A DNA stretch of 27,500 bases from Cristatella mucedo (GCA_009760855.2 WPIO01000165.1:155001-182500); one strand, 5' to 3'; counted from the first letter of the stretch, positions 1 through 10,266 are shown. Translations and numbers: made by a program. Notes: generated by a model from the letters alone, not told the origin.

Positions 1-351
1 AACAATCTAGGTCATTAAGTGCAAACACGGTACCTTGTAGCACCGGAAGCAATGGTGGTACAGGTATAAGCAACAGCACTGGTGGAGTGACAGCAGCAGC
101 AGCAACAACAGTGCAGCAGCAGCAGTATCGGCAGGAGTGGCAGCGAGGCCGCGAGGGCTAAGCAATCGGTCCGTGAAGAGACCCTGCGAATCTCTTGAGC
201 TAAGCTACTACCAGCTAAGCTACTACTACCAGGTGACAGAGGCAGAGGAAGCAGCGGGGCAGCAGCTGAGTGGCAGCTGCTGTACGAGACAGGCCTTCGC
301 CTTGCCTGCCCGCGGATGCTCCATCCCCGGATGATCGCCGCGCTGGCATAC
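1..351. other. COG6 intron 6 sequence, CAG-rich
   Basis: Contains CAG/CAA trinucleotide runs at about 91-124 and short AGCTACTAC repeats at about 200-230. No further COG6 exon recognised on the minus strand. Confidence 0.5.
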
Positions 352-422
352 CCTGGGTCCAGCGGTAGAGCCGCTCGAACGCCGCCTCCTGCTGCATCGC
401 CATCGACTCCATGATCTCCAAG
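352..422 (-). CDS. COG6: COG6 exon 6 (last exon visible)
   Basis: One completing base, 23 codons and one trailing base, with acceptor TTGCCCCCAG and donor CAGG|GTATGC. It encodes [20 protein letters not shown] then WTQ, nearly identical to the vertebrate COG6 block [20 protein letters not shown]. I could not find the next exon in positions 1-351, which contain CAG-rich low-complexity sequence, so it should lie to the left of the window. Confidence 0.93.
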
Positions 423-3400
423 CTGGGGGCAAGAAGAAACAACGAATCGTGCTACAAAACTTGAGCGGCGGGTGCTACCACCATCCAGCGCGCCGATTGC
501 TATTCTGAGTTGCCAATGCATTGCCGCGGCTGCGCCGATCGGAGCAGGAGCGAGCGTCCGGCAGCCTGGAGGAAGGACGGCGGGGCAGCAGCCAGCATCG
601 TGCACAGATGCTGCTGGAAGGAGATCTGATCCCACAATGAGCGAGCTGATGAGCTGCTCAGAGCACTGCGCGTGCAGAGCAGGGCGACTGCCTGACGCCT
701 TCTCGTACCCGGCTGTCTGACGGTTGGTGCGGAGCAGCAGCTTGCAATCCTGGTGAATCTGCTTGACATGCTTCAGAGCTGCAAAGAATTCCTAGACACG
801 GAGGAAAGGAAAAGCTGAGAAAATGCAGAGAGCAAGCTGAGTGCGACTCTGACGCTGCGGTCGCTTCATTTCATCAGCTTCTAAACCCAGGACCCGGGCA
901 GTACACCTGCACCGCAGCACTGAGCCAGCAGAAGCAGCAGCAGCGGGTCGACGAATCAACCCAACCAACACGTCAGCCGCTCTCCTATACAACACGCCCA
1001 CATCCTTGACGACAGATATCTCTTTGGCTCAGTGGCAGGTCGGAAGCTGCTGTGGCCAGCATCAAGCAGAAGGGGCAGTGGCAGCCATGTGACACGGGCA
1101 AGCCAATAAAAACAACAGCCCAGGACAGAGCTACCTCCATCCAGAGTTCAACTCTCCATGGAGAGCCCGCTGACTCAGAGAATGCGTTAGGGCAGTGTTC
1201 CGGCTTATCTAACGGCCAGCAGCTAATCTAGCAGCACAGCAGCACGGCTCTGCACGGCTTCAAAGCCAGCCAGAGATGGATGATCAGATACTGATTTCTA
1301 GTAGATACCGGAAACCTCTACAGAAACCACTTATCAGTGTGGCTGGCAAATACAAGGAGGGCTTCGGCCGTGTTTCCGGTTAAAAAAATTGCAATTTTGC
1401 AAGAAGCCATGTGAAGTGACGATCACACGGATCAAACTTGATAAAGCGCCATCAGAGAACTCAATCTCTTTCTAGACATAAAGACAGAGCCAGACAGAGA
1501 GAGCAAGAGAGATGCAGAGTCATAGAGATGATGGGGATAGCACAGACTTAATAATAATAATAATAATATTGCACTTGATAAAGCGCCCTCAGAGAACTTA
1601 ATCTCTTTCTAGGCGCTTTACATTTGCTGCAAAGTGATACGCAATAGAATAGTAAGTGAAATCATGCTTGAAAAACAAACAAAATGAATAACATGGTTAG
1701 GGGTTACATGCACTGGGTCAGCATGCAAATGTGGTTAGTGGCAGCATGAACAGTGTCAGCACGCATAAGCACATCGAGGACGAATCACAAGGACCCACTA
1801 AATGCTGTCCTAAATAGGTATGTTTTTAAGTTTCTTTTAAATGTGGTCAGGTCAGGGGATGTTCTGATGCAGGTCGGGAGGGAGTTCCAGGCTGTCGGAG
1901 CATACGAGCTAAATGCACGGTCTCCAAAGGATTTAAGGTTTGTACGAGGTATTTCTAGACTGTTGGATTCCGAAAAGCGAGTGGTACGATGCTTTGCCTG
2001 ATGGGGTAGTATCTCTGAAAGATAGGCTGTAGCCATAGAATGAAGAGACCTAAAAGTGAGCGACAAAACCTTGAAGTCAATCCGTTGCTTGACTGGTAAC
2101 CAGTGCAGGTCGGCGAGAAGTGGAGTAATGTGGCAACTGCGACGCTCACGACAGACAAGCCTAGCTGCAGAGTTTTGCACCAGCTGCAATCGCCTGATCG
2201 CACATGCTGGTAGGCCAGTAAGCAGTGAGTTGCAGAAGTCGAGACGAGATGTCACGAATGCATGGACCAACTTGGACGTGGTATCCTTATCTAAACAAGC
2301 CCTAATTTTAGCAATGTTATGAAGCTGAAAATAGGCTGATTTGACTGTGGAGCTGATGTGGTCGTCTAACGAGAGGTCGCTTTGGAATATGACACCTAGA
2401 TTTCGAGCTGATGCAACTGGAGATATGCTGGCAGAGCCAATTTTGAAAGTCAGCCTTTCCAATTTCTGAATAACACTAGGTTTGCCCATAACTAGTAAGT
2501 TAGTTTTATCATCGTTTAGTTTTAGAAAATTTGCTGCCATCCATGATCGGATGTCATCAATGCATGCAGCAAGTGAGTTGAGAGAATTTGAGGTGCTCGA
2601 AGGCTGGGAGGGATCAAAGCAAAGGTACAACTGAGTGTCATCCGCATAGAAGTGAAAGCCTAGATTGTGCTTGGCAATCACATCAGCGAGAGGGAGAGTA
2701 TAAACGGTGAAAAGGACCGGACCTAGCACAGAGCCCTGAGGTACTCCATATTTTAGAGGTACTTCAGATGATCTTTGTCCATTCACGTCAACACTCTGGA
2801 GTCTCCCACTGAGATAGGACCTGAACCACTGCAGAGCAGTGCCAGTGATGCCCAGGCGAGATGAGAGGCGCTCTAGAAGTACTTTGTGATCGATGGTATC
2901 AAAAGCTGCCGAAAGATCGAGCAAAACAAGAAGAGACACTCTACCCATGTCTGCATTCCTAAGTAGGTCGTTGTATACCCGAAGCAATGCTGACTCTGTG
3001 GAGTGATTAGCTCTAAAGCCAGACTGGAACTTACTAGCAAGGTGTGAGGTTTCGATATACGAGTTCAGCTGGTCTGCCGCGACCCGTTCCAGTGTCTTTG
3101 ATAGGAATGGTAGAAGGGAGACTGGGCGGTAGTTGCTTAAGTTCTCTTGGTCTAGTGTAGCTTTCTTGAGAAGTGGCCTGACTACAGCTTTTTTGAAAGG
3201 TGCTGGGACCTGACCTGAGGCTAATGACATATTAATGATGTTGGTTATGCATGGCAGCAGCAGATCAATGCAACGTAGGAGCAGGACAGTGGGAATAGGG
3301 TCCAGTGGACTTGTTGTCTTCTTTGATACCGGCATAAAGAGAGTGGGAAGAGGAACAGATGACAGAGCGTGATTACAAAAGTAGCATAACACAAAACAGT

Positions 3401-5859
3401 GGTGAACACGTGCCCTGCATGAACAAGGATTGGCTAAGAAAAGAACCACAAATGATCGACGGTATGAAGTCTCTTGAAAAAAAATTTTGGTGACCACGTG
3501 TCGCACGCACCATGTGGGCGGCAGATGGTGTTCACGGATGCACCGTCATCACGGGCAACGCCACGGTGAGAGGATGCCCTGCGGATCGGGCACTCGCAGT
3601 GGCCACACCCACGTGACCAAGCCACAGGAGAGTGCAAGGTCGGGAGAGCACAGCACAAGGGACGCAGGACACACGTGACAGGACCGTGTGCCGGAAGCGG
3701 CACTTACCGGTGTCAGCGGGCTCTGGTGGCTGACGCCGCGTAGAGCCTTCACCTCGTCGGGGTTGAGATGGAAGTTTCGGAGGAAAGCATCGACCACACC
3801 GGCTTTCATCTGCAGAACCGAGCTGCAACGGGCAGATGGGGACACCGGCCACCACTATCATCGATCCAATTGTAAGGTTGCTTGCCACATGAAAAGGGCA
3901 ACAAAATAACAATTGCATTGTACTATACCTCCGTCAGTAACTCCACAAAGCCACAATGACTATGTGGGTGCTACGCTGGAGAGTTTTGCACAGTGCACTC
4001 ACAGCCTGAGTGACTTTCGGTACGCATTCGGTAGCCAAGAGACTTCATCTCACGCAACAAAGAGAAAGTGGTAACAATAATAAGGAATAAGAAATAATAA
4101 TAATAATATGCTTTGGTAAGTAAGTGAGAAGTAAGTTTCTTTTCTAGGCACTTCTTCACGTTGACCGGAAAGGCAGCGCATAAACTGGTTAGTGATAATA
4201 GCATTGATTGAGTGAGTGCAGGGCAGCTGCCAGAAGTCCTAATAACCAGCAGCCGCAAGCATTTTGTATGCTTTAGTGCTTTAGCTAATTTCTTATTTCG
4301 TTCGGGCGTTTAGTTTCATTGTACACGTGCATGGCTGCAGAAAATAAGGCTCCACGACGTTTGATGTCATGTACAGTAACACTAATCCACCCGAAATCAT
4401 AAATAAACTAGCGAATTGATGCATAAAGTTATAAACTCACATTACAAATTTCACGCTGATCCGTGAAGTAGCCGAGTTAGGGATTTGCAAGGTAAAAAGC
4501 AAGTAAAGCCTGTAAATGAAGTTGCGTAAAAGTCACAAGCATGCACCTCAATAACATTCACACACATGCACCTCGATCTACAAAAGTTCAACAAATTGAA
4601 GCACAAGTCGCATATGTTGCAAAGATCGGTAAATTTGTCATTTGTTGATAGGTTGCTTCCAATTTACATCGAGGTTAGACAGGGTTTGCCTAATCACTTT
4701 TTTATTTATGAAGAAGCCTTTAAAACTTCTGATCCCATTTCTAACTCGGTTGTCTTCTGAAAGGCACCCTAAACAAATATTCCATTGTTGGACCAATCTT
4801 CCCAGTACTTTCTCGACATTGTGCCTCAAGTTCTCTTTTGGGCACCACACCAACAATAACATGACCATCGTTAGTATTAGTATTATTATAGCAAGCACAA
4901 TTGCAGCGAGCAAAAGTACACAGGGGGACAATTCACAGAGGAGGAAGAGGACAATTTCACAGGAAGCAAATGTTGTTAGGAGCATGTCTTTTTTTTTTTA
5001 GCTTTGCTTTAAACGTCATCATGTCCGGTGGGTGGTGTTCTAGTGACGTTAAGTGCGGTGGTGAGTTCCAGGCTTTAGGTACAAAGCAACTAAACCCACA
5101 AAGGATCAAAGGAGCAGTCCAGGAGCGAGGAAAGAAAGTCCAGGAGAGCGAGGAAAGGAAGTCCAGGAGCGAGGAAAGGAAAGGAGCGAGTATTTCAGAT
5201 AAATAAGCTGGTGCCAGAGGATGAGGTGCCAGAGGACAGGAGGCTTCGTAAGTGAGACAGCAACGCTACGCCGACGTCGACCCAGACGGCTCGACGGGAA
5301 GCCAGTACAGGCTGGACAGAAGTGCTTCGAAACGTGTCAGTCGCGCCCGATGCTCACGAATACAATATGTGAGTATTTTAATTGCACAGGCTGAAAGAGG
5401 TGCGCGGAGTGAGACAGAAAATAGAGCTAGAAATCGGATGTCAGACATGAATGGACCAGCTTAGCTTGTGCTATGCTTATCTAGGCAAGCTCTAATTGTT
5501 ACAATGTCACACACGCACGCGCACACACACGCACATTGTGTGTATATACAGCTACACTTGTGTAGGGGCCGAAGAACCTTAACGGCTATCACCACCTTTG
5601 CAGTGAGCAATACACGATCGCCCACGGCAGGATTCGAATCCATGACCCCTTGGTCGTGAAGAGCTAGCACCTTACCTCCAGGGAGAAGACCCACATAGCT
5701 AAAGTAGGCAGACTTGACAGCAAAACTGTTTCCATCTAGCGAAAAGACAGCTTGCAACAGGATACCTAGATTAGGCGAAAGGGGACTTGCCAAGCAAGCC
5801 TCGAGTGGGGCCAGGATTTACAGTTTCCGAGTGACTAGTGCACATGAGTACTGCATGCC

Positions 5860-5930
<71 letters not shown>

Positions 5931-5960
5931 GCACGCACGCACACACACACACACACACAT

Positions 5961-6009
<49 letters not shown>

Positions 6010-6042
6010 CACACACACACACACACATGCACACACACACAT

Positions 6043-6083
<41 letters not shown>

Positions 6084-7413
6084 CACACACACACATGCAC
6101 ACACACACACACACACACCCGAAACCAAACGGCATCAAAATAGGCGGTGGAAGCCACTAATTGAATACTATAGCTGGGCAACGAGAGAAGATTACTCTCG
6201 GCGCGACTAGGCAGCATTAGCTGCTGCTGCCCCAGCGAAGCTGCAGAACCTTACCTGGTGGACTGCAGCTGCGTCGTCTGATCGATGAGGTCTCGAACCT
6301 GGTGCTTGGAGGCCACCAGGCGGCCCGTCATGTCAGCGCAGCACTCATTCATGGCCTTCACCCCGACATATATGGAATCCAACTGCTGCAAGGAGACCAT
6401 GCGACGATGACCATGCGACCATGCTCGAGTCGGTCGGTAGCAAAGCAAAGCGGCTCCGCCGAATGCATGTGCGATGACGCCCTATCAACCGCACTGGCAT
6501 TCGGCGTCGTCACCACTGCTGCCTCCGCCGCTGCAGAGCCCCCGTCGTCCGTATGTGACAGGCGAAGGCCAAGGACGCCAGCAAAGTATCCAGCAGACCA
6601 CACATTACGCTAGCGCCACGCGACGAGTGACACTGCTCCTTCCGCGCTCCGCTGCTGCGGGCTCGCATGACTGCACATCGGGCACGTGCGTGCCCGGATG
6701 CTGCTGAACGGATGCAACAGCTCGGAAACGAGGCGGAAGCTCGAACCCGCCGGGCGAACGCCTCCTGCTTGCCAGCGTGGAGGCGAGAGCGTGGGGTCGT
6801 GCGCGCTCTCTCGCTCGCTCAAAAGCCGATGCGTCGGCGCTATGCGTTCGCTTAACGGCCGGACCTCTCACCTCCTTGACGTCTCGAAAAGCCGCCAGGA
6901 ACTCGTCGTTGATGGCGAGGCTTCGCTTCTCGATGTCGCTGCGCAGGTTTCGGCGAGCGCGCAGGTTGTTTTCGACGAAAAAAGTCGACAGGGAGCGCAG
7001 CGCCTCCAGCATGTCCTGCAGCGCCACGCGGAGGAGCGCCGCGCGGACTGTCGCTCGCACGCCAAGTGCTGGCGCCCGCGGCGGCGGCTGCTAGAGAGAG
7101 CGAAGTCTGGCGGCCGCTGCGGCGATCGAAGTGGTGCAAAGGCAGAAGCAAAGTCGAGCGACGCGAGTGCGAAACGGCGGATGCTTCGCGGAATACTAAA
7201 GCAGGCGGCGCTCCCGTAACGGGGCGCGCCAGCCGCGACCGAGGATTGGACGATCGAGGAGGCAGAGCGCTCGACCGGAAAAAGCGTACGCGCCTTGTCG
7301 CTATCAAGCCTCGTATCAAGGATTTTGCTCAGCTTTCTAGAGAGCGGGTTGCTGCTCGACGCATCCGCGCCGGCCGCGCCGGCGCCGCCAGCTTCCTTCT
7401 CGGTAGCGGCCAT
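352..7413 (-). CDS. COG6: COG6, conserved oligomeric Golgi complex subunit 6 (5' part, six exons; continues past left edge)
   Basis: COG6 is a subunit of lobe B of the COG tethering complex, which acts on the cytosolic face of the Golgi in retrograde vesicle traffic and glycosylation-enzyme recycling. Joining the minus-strand exons 7413-7294, 7015-6872, 6385-6255, 3822-3708, 791-709 and 422-352 gives about 221 residues, colinear with the N-terminal third of vertebrate COG6 (about 657 residues). Recognisable blocks are [19 protein letters not shown], the helical stretch [58 protein letters not shown] and [21 protein letters not shown]. All splice phases agree. The start is the first ATG after an in-frame TAA at 7446-7444 and has G at -3 and +4. 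The C-terminal two-thirds lie outside the window. COG6 is downstream of SCLT1 on the same strand. The match is from remembered family sequence and is very strong. Confidence 0.95.
709..791 (-). CDS. COG6: COG6 exon 5
   Basis: Twenty-seven codons plus two bases, encoding [19 protein letters not shown] then LRTNRQTA. The acceptor is TGTCTAG and the donor GCCGG|GTACGA. The terminal GG joins the first C of exon 6 to make Gly, reproducing the conserved QTAGLEIME junction. The intron before it (3707-792) holds the longest LINE copy. Confidence 0.94.
1436..1479 (-). mobile_element. LINE family A, 3' hairpin fragment
   Basis: A 44-bp piece of the LINE A 3' end in reverse orientation: the CTTGATAAAGCGCC start and the paired AGAGAACT/ATCTCTTTCT arms. 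It lies about 70 bp from the tail of the longer copy at 1549-3330 and is an extremely 5'-truncated insertion or a remnant. Confidence 0.7.
1549..3330 (-). mobile_element. LINE family A (L2-like non-LTR retrotransposon), best copy, 5' truncated
   Basis: A minus-strand element in COG6 intron 4, sense to the gene. From its 5' side (high coordinates) it encodes the fingers/palm of a reverse transcriptase: [23 protein letters not shown]...[34 protein letters not shown], the catalytic YADD at 2648-2637 and the RNLGV...LSLDDH thumb block. A conserved C-terminal domain follows, ending FSGSL with the stop at 1787-1785. No stop interrupts the frame from 3330 to 1785. The endonuclease domain is missing. 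The 3' UTR carries an octamer-like ATGCAAAT, a hairpin (about 1575-1620) and an (ATT)n tail at 1549-1570. RT signature and 3' hairpin place it in the CR1/L2 group; the exact clade needs a tree. Confidence 0.9.
1785..3330 (-). pseudogene. Reverse transcriptase ORF of LINE A (N-terminally truncated, otherwise open)
   Basis: About 515 codons without a stop. The open frame runs on to 3506, but the homology with the second large copy (8497-10266) ends near 3330, so the ATG at 3506 is fortuitous. RT palm motifs and YADD are intact. The lack of upstream endonuclease and ORF1 sequence makes it dead as an autonomous element. Confidence 0.85.
3708..3822 (-). CDS. COG6: COG6 exon 4
   Basis: One completing base plus 38 codons, with acceptor CGTTGCAG and donor CCG|GTAAGTG. 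It encodes [20 protein letters not shown]... to HQSPLTP, aligned with the COG6 VADAFLSKFQL region. The preceding intron (6254-3823) carries a diverged LINE, a SINE and a (CA)n array. Confidence 0.94.
3936..4080 (-). mobile_element. LINE family B, 3' end fragment
   Basis: Reverse complement of the 3' end of the copy at 21655-22498: the TAACTCCACAAAG terminus, then the CTCACAGCCTGAGTGAC and CTCACGCAACAAAGAGAAAG blocks. Only the 3' UTR survives. A short AT-rich, LINE-A-like tail remnant may follow at 4090-4160, but it is too diverged to call. Confidence 0.7.
4165..4995. other. COG6 intron 3 sequence without a recognised feature
   Basis: Moderately AT-rich, apparently unique intronic sequence. 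Short open frames on both strands show no domain, codon bias or splice context. I see nothing I can name. Confidence 0.5.
5000..5780 (-). mobile_element. Diverged LINE family A fragment, interrupted by (CA)n and a SINE
   Basis: Segments align with LINE A 3' coding sequence in reverse: the GAGTTCCAGGCTT block near 5065, GAAGCCAGTACAGGCTGGAC near 5299, ATGGACCAGCTTAG near 5450 with TTATCTAGGCAAGCTCTAAT, and AAGTAGGCAGACTTGAC to GATACCTAGAT at 5702-5770. The last two blocks are adjacent in intact copies but here are split by (CA)n and a SINE. A purine-rich tandem repeat (AGGAGCGAGGAAAGGAAGTCC type) lies at about 5118-5190. This is an old copy with many stops. Confidence 0.65.
5568..5682 (-). mobile_element. 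tRNA-like SINE, old copy nested in a LINE
   Basis: The minus strand carries the pol III B-box-like GATTCGAATCC core and the flanking GCGATC and GGCTATCACCACC blocks shared with the SINEs at 24691 and 11061. Both ends are eroded. Confidence 0.7.
5862..6118. repeat. (CA)n microsatellite with ATGCAC interruptions
   Basis: About 257 bp of alternating CA with GCAC and ATGC interruptions, in COG6 intron 3, about 140 nt upstream (in transcript sense, about 135-390 nt after exon 3's donor). Long His-Thr or Val-Cys reading frames here are only repeat translations. It can adopt left-handed Z-DNA. Confidence 0.97.
6255..6385 (-). CDS. COG6: COG6 exon 3
   Basis: Forty-three codons plus two bases, with acceptor CTCCTTGCAG and donor AG|GTAAGG. 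It encodes [16 protein letters not shown]... to DQTTQLQST, matching the COG6 segment around the CC-DMTSRL motif. It ends in phase 2, as exon 4 requires. Confidence 0.95.
6872..7015 (-). CDS. COG6: COG6 exon 2
   Basis: Forty-eight codons, phase 0 at both ends, with acceptor GCTGCAG and donor GAG|GTGAGA. It begins [10 protein letters not shown], contains [19 protein letters not shown] and ends FRDVKE, the most conserved N-terminal helix region of COG6. The intron between exons 1 and 2 is only 278 bp. Confidence 0.96.
7294..7413 (-). CDS. COG6: COG6 exon 1 (initiator exon)
   Basis: Forty codons from ATG (7413-7411) to the AAG codon at 7296-7294. It encodes an Ala/Gly-rich leader, then [19 protein letters not shown], the conserved start of COG6. 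The exon must end at AAG to keep frame with exon 2, but the next bases are GCGCGT, so the intron appears to have a GC rather than GT donor. Confidence 0.93.
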
Positions 7414-7742
7414 AGCAGCAACGTCTACCGTTCGCTGCGAGACTTAAAAACGGAACCGCTGTGACACCAGAGGTCTGAAGTTCACGGACGTTCTGAGGGA
7501 TGCAAGGCTCTGGCGGGGACGCATCCATCCCTTCCTCCGCGAGACCCGGCAAGCCAAAAGGAAGCCAGCTACTGCTCCGCACCTAGCGGCCGGCGTTCGC
7601 GGGCGGCTAGATGCGGAGGCCCTAGTGCTAGGCGGCCCTCTGCCGCGCCGGGCACAGGCAGCGGCTGCTCTCACCGTCCGAGAGCGGCCGAAACCGTAGC
7701 TCGTAGCGCACGGCTTCCGTCTCGGAGATCGCGCGAGCGAGA

Positions 7743-7835
7743 TGATAATAATAGTGATGCACATGATAAAGCACCCTCAGAGAACTTAATCTCGTTCTAG
7801 GCGCTTTACGTTTGCTGCAAAGGAATAATTTATGC
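7743..7835 (-). mobile_element. LINE family A, solo 3' end
   Basis: Contains the AATAATAGTGATGCAC tail, the GATAAAGCACCC/GGCGCTTTAC hairpin arms and TTTGCTGCAAAGG, about 90 bp in total, inserted in the CpG-rich region upstream of COG6. Confidence 0.8.
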
Positions 7836-7978
7836 TAACTGCGACGCGCACGCTGGGCGCCGAAGCCAGCTGGCGGAAGTGGAGACGCTCCGCTTCGGCC
7901 GGCGTTGCCGCCTTCGCGCGCACGCGGGCGCAGCAGACAGGGTTCGCGAAAAAAAGCGCCTGCGCGGGAAGGGCGAAT

Positions 7979-8040
7979 GCCGGAAGCGGGCGACGAAAGG
8001 CGGCCGAGCGCCGGAAGCGGGTGACGAAAGGCGGCTGAGC
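7979..8040. repeat. 31-bp GC-rich tandem duplication
   Basis: Two 31-bp units, 7979-8009 and 8010-8040, differ at two positions (C to T). A partial third unit (GACGAAAGCCGGCG) follows. The unit contains CCGGAAGCGG, which resembles an ETS-type CCGGAAG site. Confidence 0.85.
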
Positions 8041-8348
8041 GACGAAAGCCGGCGCTCGAGACGTTCGAGTAAAGGCCGCTCGCTGCGGCTCGCTGTCGCC
8101 GCGAGCCTGTCAAAGGCTTCTGCGGCGACAGCGCAGCTGGTCACGGTGACCGACAGCGGTGGCTGACAGCGCCAGCCGGTGACGAGAAACGAGGGGCACT
8201 TCGGGGGGAAGGAGGAGGGCACCTGTCGGAAAGAGGAGGGCTGTCGGATGCGTCTCGCTGGCCAGCGAGTGAGCTCGAGCAGCGTTGACGCAGGCGGGCA
8301 GGAGGATTGCATGGCGAGCCGCAGTGAACGTGAGCCGAATGATAATAA

Positions 8349-8488
8349 TCGAGAACTGGCTTCCACAATTCTTAAGCAACGACACCTACTCTCTTGCTGC
8401 CGACTGTGGCACCTCCTGTCCAACCATCCTGAGCTGCTATGTCCGTGGTACTCACAACCTCAACTGCTCTCTTGACTCAGTCGAGTTT
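8349..8488 (+). mobile_element. LINE family B, 3' fragment
   Basis: Plus-strand match to 22208-22345 of the better copy: AACTGGCTTCCACAATTCTT, CTGCTGCCGACTGTGGCAC, CCTGAGCTGCTATG and CTCAACTGCTCTCTTGACTC. It abuts the tail of the next LINE A copy, tail to tail. Confidence 0.8.
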
Positions 8489-8496
8489 GAGGCTTG

Positions 8497-10266
8497 TAAT
8501 AATAATAAAAATAATAATGCACTTGATAAAGCGCCCCCAGAGAACTCAATCTCTTCCTAGGCGCTTTACATTTGCTGCAAAGGGAACCGCGATTGAATCG
8601 TGAGTAATATCATGCTTGATAAACAACATGGACAACGTGGTTAGGGGTGACATGCACAGGGTAAGCATGCAAATGTGGTTAGTGGCAGCATGCACAGTGT
8701 CAGCACGCATAAGCACACAAAGGACGAATCACAGGGACCCACTAAATGCTGTCCTAAAGTGGTGTGTTTTCAAGTTCTTTTTAAATGTGGTAAAGTCAGG
8801 GGATGTTTTGACGCAAGTCGGGAGTGAGTTCCAGGCTTTGGGAGCATACGAACTAAACGCACGGTCTCCAAAAGATTTGAGGTTTGTAGTCGGCATTGGT
8901 AAACTGTTATATTCCGAGAAGCAGTTGATACGATGCTTGGCCTGGTGGGGGAGAAGATCTGAGAGATAGGCTGGAGCCAAAGAATGAAGCGACCTAAAAG
9001 TGAGCGACAAAACCTTGAAGTTAATCCGTTGCTTGACTGGTAGCCAGTGCAGGTCGGCGAGAAGTGGTATGATATGGCAACTTCGACGCTCACGACAGAC
9101 AAGCCTAGCTGCAGAGTTTTGTACCATCTGCAATCGCCTGATTGCAGATGCCGGTAGGACAGCAAGCATTGAGTTACAGAAATCAAGACAGGATGTTACA
9201 AATGCATGGACCAACCTAGACGTAGTATCCTTATCTAAACAAGCCCGAGTTTTAGCAATGTTGCTGTACCTGAAAGTAGGCAGATTTGACTGTGGAGCTG
9301 GTGTGGTCATCTAGCGAGAGGTCACTTTGGAACATGACACCTAGATTTCGAGCTGATTCAACTGAAAATATGCTGGCAGAGCCAATTTTGAGCCTCAGCC
9401 TTTCCAATTTCTGAATCACACAGGGTTTGCCCATAACTAGTAAGTTAGTTTTATCATCTTTTAGTTTTAGAAAGTTTGCTGCCGTCCATGTGCGGATGTC
9501 ATCAATACATGCAGCAAGTGAGTTGAGAGAATTCGATGTGCTCGAAGGCTGGAAGGGATCAAAGCAAAGGTAGTGTCATCCGCATAGAAGTGAAAGCCTA
9601 GATTGTGCTTGGCAATCACATCAGCAAGAGGGAGAGTATAAACCGTGAAAAGAACTGGACCTAGCACAGAGCCCTGGGGTACCCCATATTTCAGAGGTAC
9701 CTCAGATGATCTTTGTCCATTCACATCAATACTTAGGAGTCTCCCACTGAGATAGGACCTGAACCACTGCAGAGCAGTACCAGTGATGCCCAGGCGAAAT
9801 GAGAGTCGCTCTAGAAGAACTATGTGATCGATAATATCAAAAGCTGCCGAAAGATCGAGCAAAATAAGTAGAGACACTCTACCCATGTCTGCATTCCTAA
9901 GTAGACCATTGTACACCCTAAGCAATGCTGACTCTGTGGAGTGATTAGCTCTATAGCCAGACTGGAACTTACTAGCAAGGTTTGAAGTTTCGATATATGA
10001 ATTCAGCTGGTCCGCCACGACCCGTTCCAGCGTCTTTGATAGGAATGGTAGAAGGGAGACTGGGCGGTAGTCGCTTAAGTTCTCTTGGTCTAGTGTCGCT
10101 TTCTTGAGAAGTGGCCTGACTACAGGTTTTTTGAAAGGTGCTGGGACACGACCTGAGGCTAATGACATATTAATGATGTTAGTTATGCATGGCAGCAGCA
10201 GATCAATGCAACGTAGGAGCAGGACAGTGGGAATATGGTCCAGAGGACTTGTTGTCTTCTTTGATT
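8497..10266 (-). mobile_element. LINE family A, second large copy (5' truncated, frameshifted)
   Basis: Nearly colinear with the copy at 1549-3330, including the same approximate 5' limit (the SKKTTSPLD block). It has RT blocks [45 protein letters not shown] and YADD at 9586-9575. A 7-bp deletion right after YADD (near 9572) shifts the frame. A second shift lies near 9263, inside KSAYFQ. The 3' UTR hairpin and AATAATAAT tail occupy 8497-8580. It lies in the SCLT1-COG6 intergenic region. Confidence 0.9.

Larger units (their letters stand above)
6600..8300 (-). promoter_or_regulatory. CpG-rich promoter-like region around COG6 exon 1
   Basis: This stretch is visibly richer in CG dinucleotides than the AT-richer repeats around it. 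It covers COG6 exons 1 and 2, intron 1 and about 900 bp upstream of the ATG, as expected for a housekeeping-gene CpG island. No TATA box stands out upstream of 7413. LINE A 3' fragment 7743-7835 interrupts it, and a 31-bp sequence is duplicated at 7979-8040. The boundaries are estimated by eye. Confidence 0.45.

Noticed and set aside
5714-6217. Long His-Thr and Val-Cys reading frames on both strands
   Set aside because: They are translations of the (CA)n microsatellite, open in all frames without codon bias or splice context.
6605-7319. Long overlapping frames on both strands across COG6 exons 1 and 2
   Set aside because: GC-rich shadows. The spliced COG6 exons explain the conserved segments.
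7979-8040. CRISPR-like direct repeats
   Set aside because: The two 31-bp units are contiguous with no spacers, and the genome is eukaryotic.
7830-8475. Possible divergent gene in the CpG-rich region upstream of COG6
   Set aside because: Open frames exist on both strands because the region is GC-rich. No domain, conserved motif or convincing splice chain was found, and the right part is a LINE fragment.
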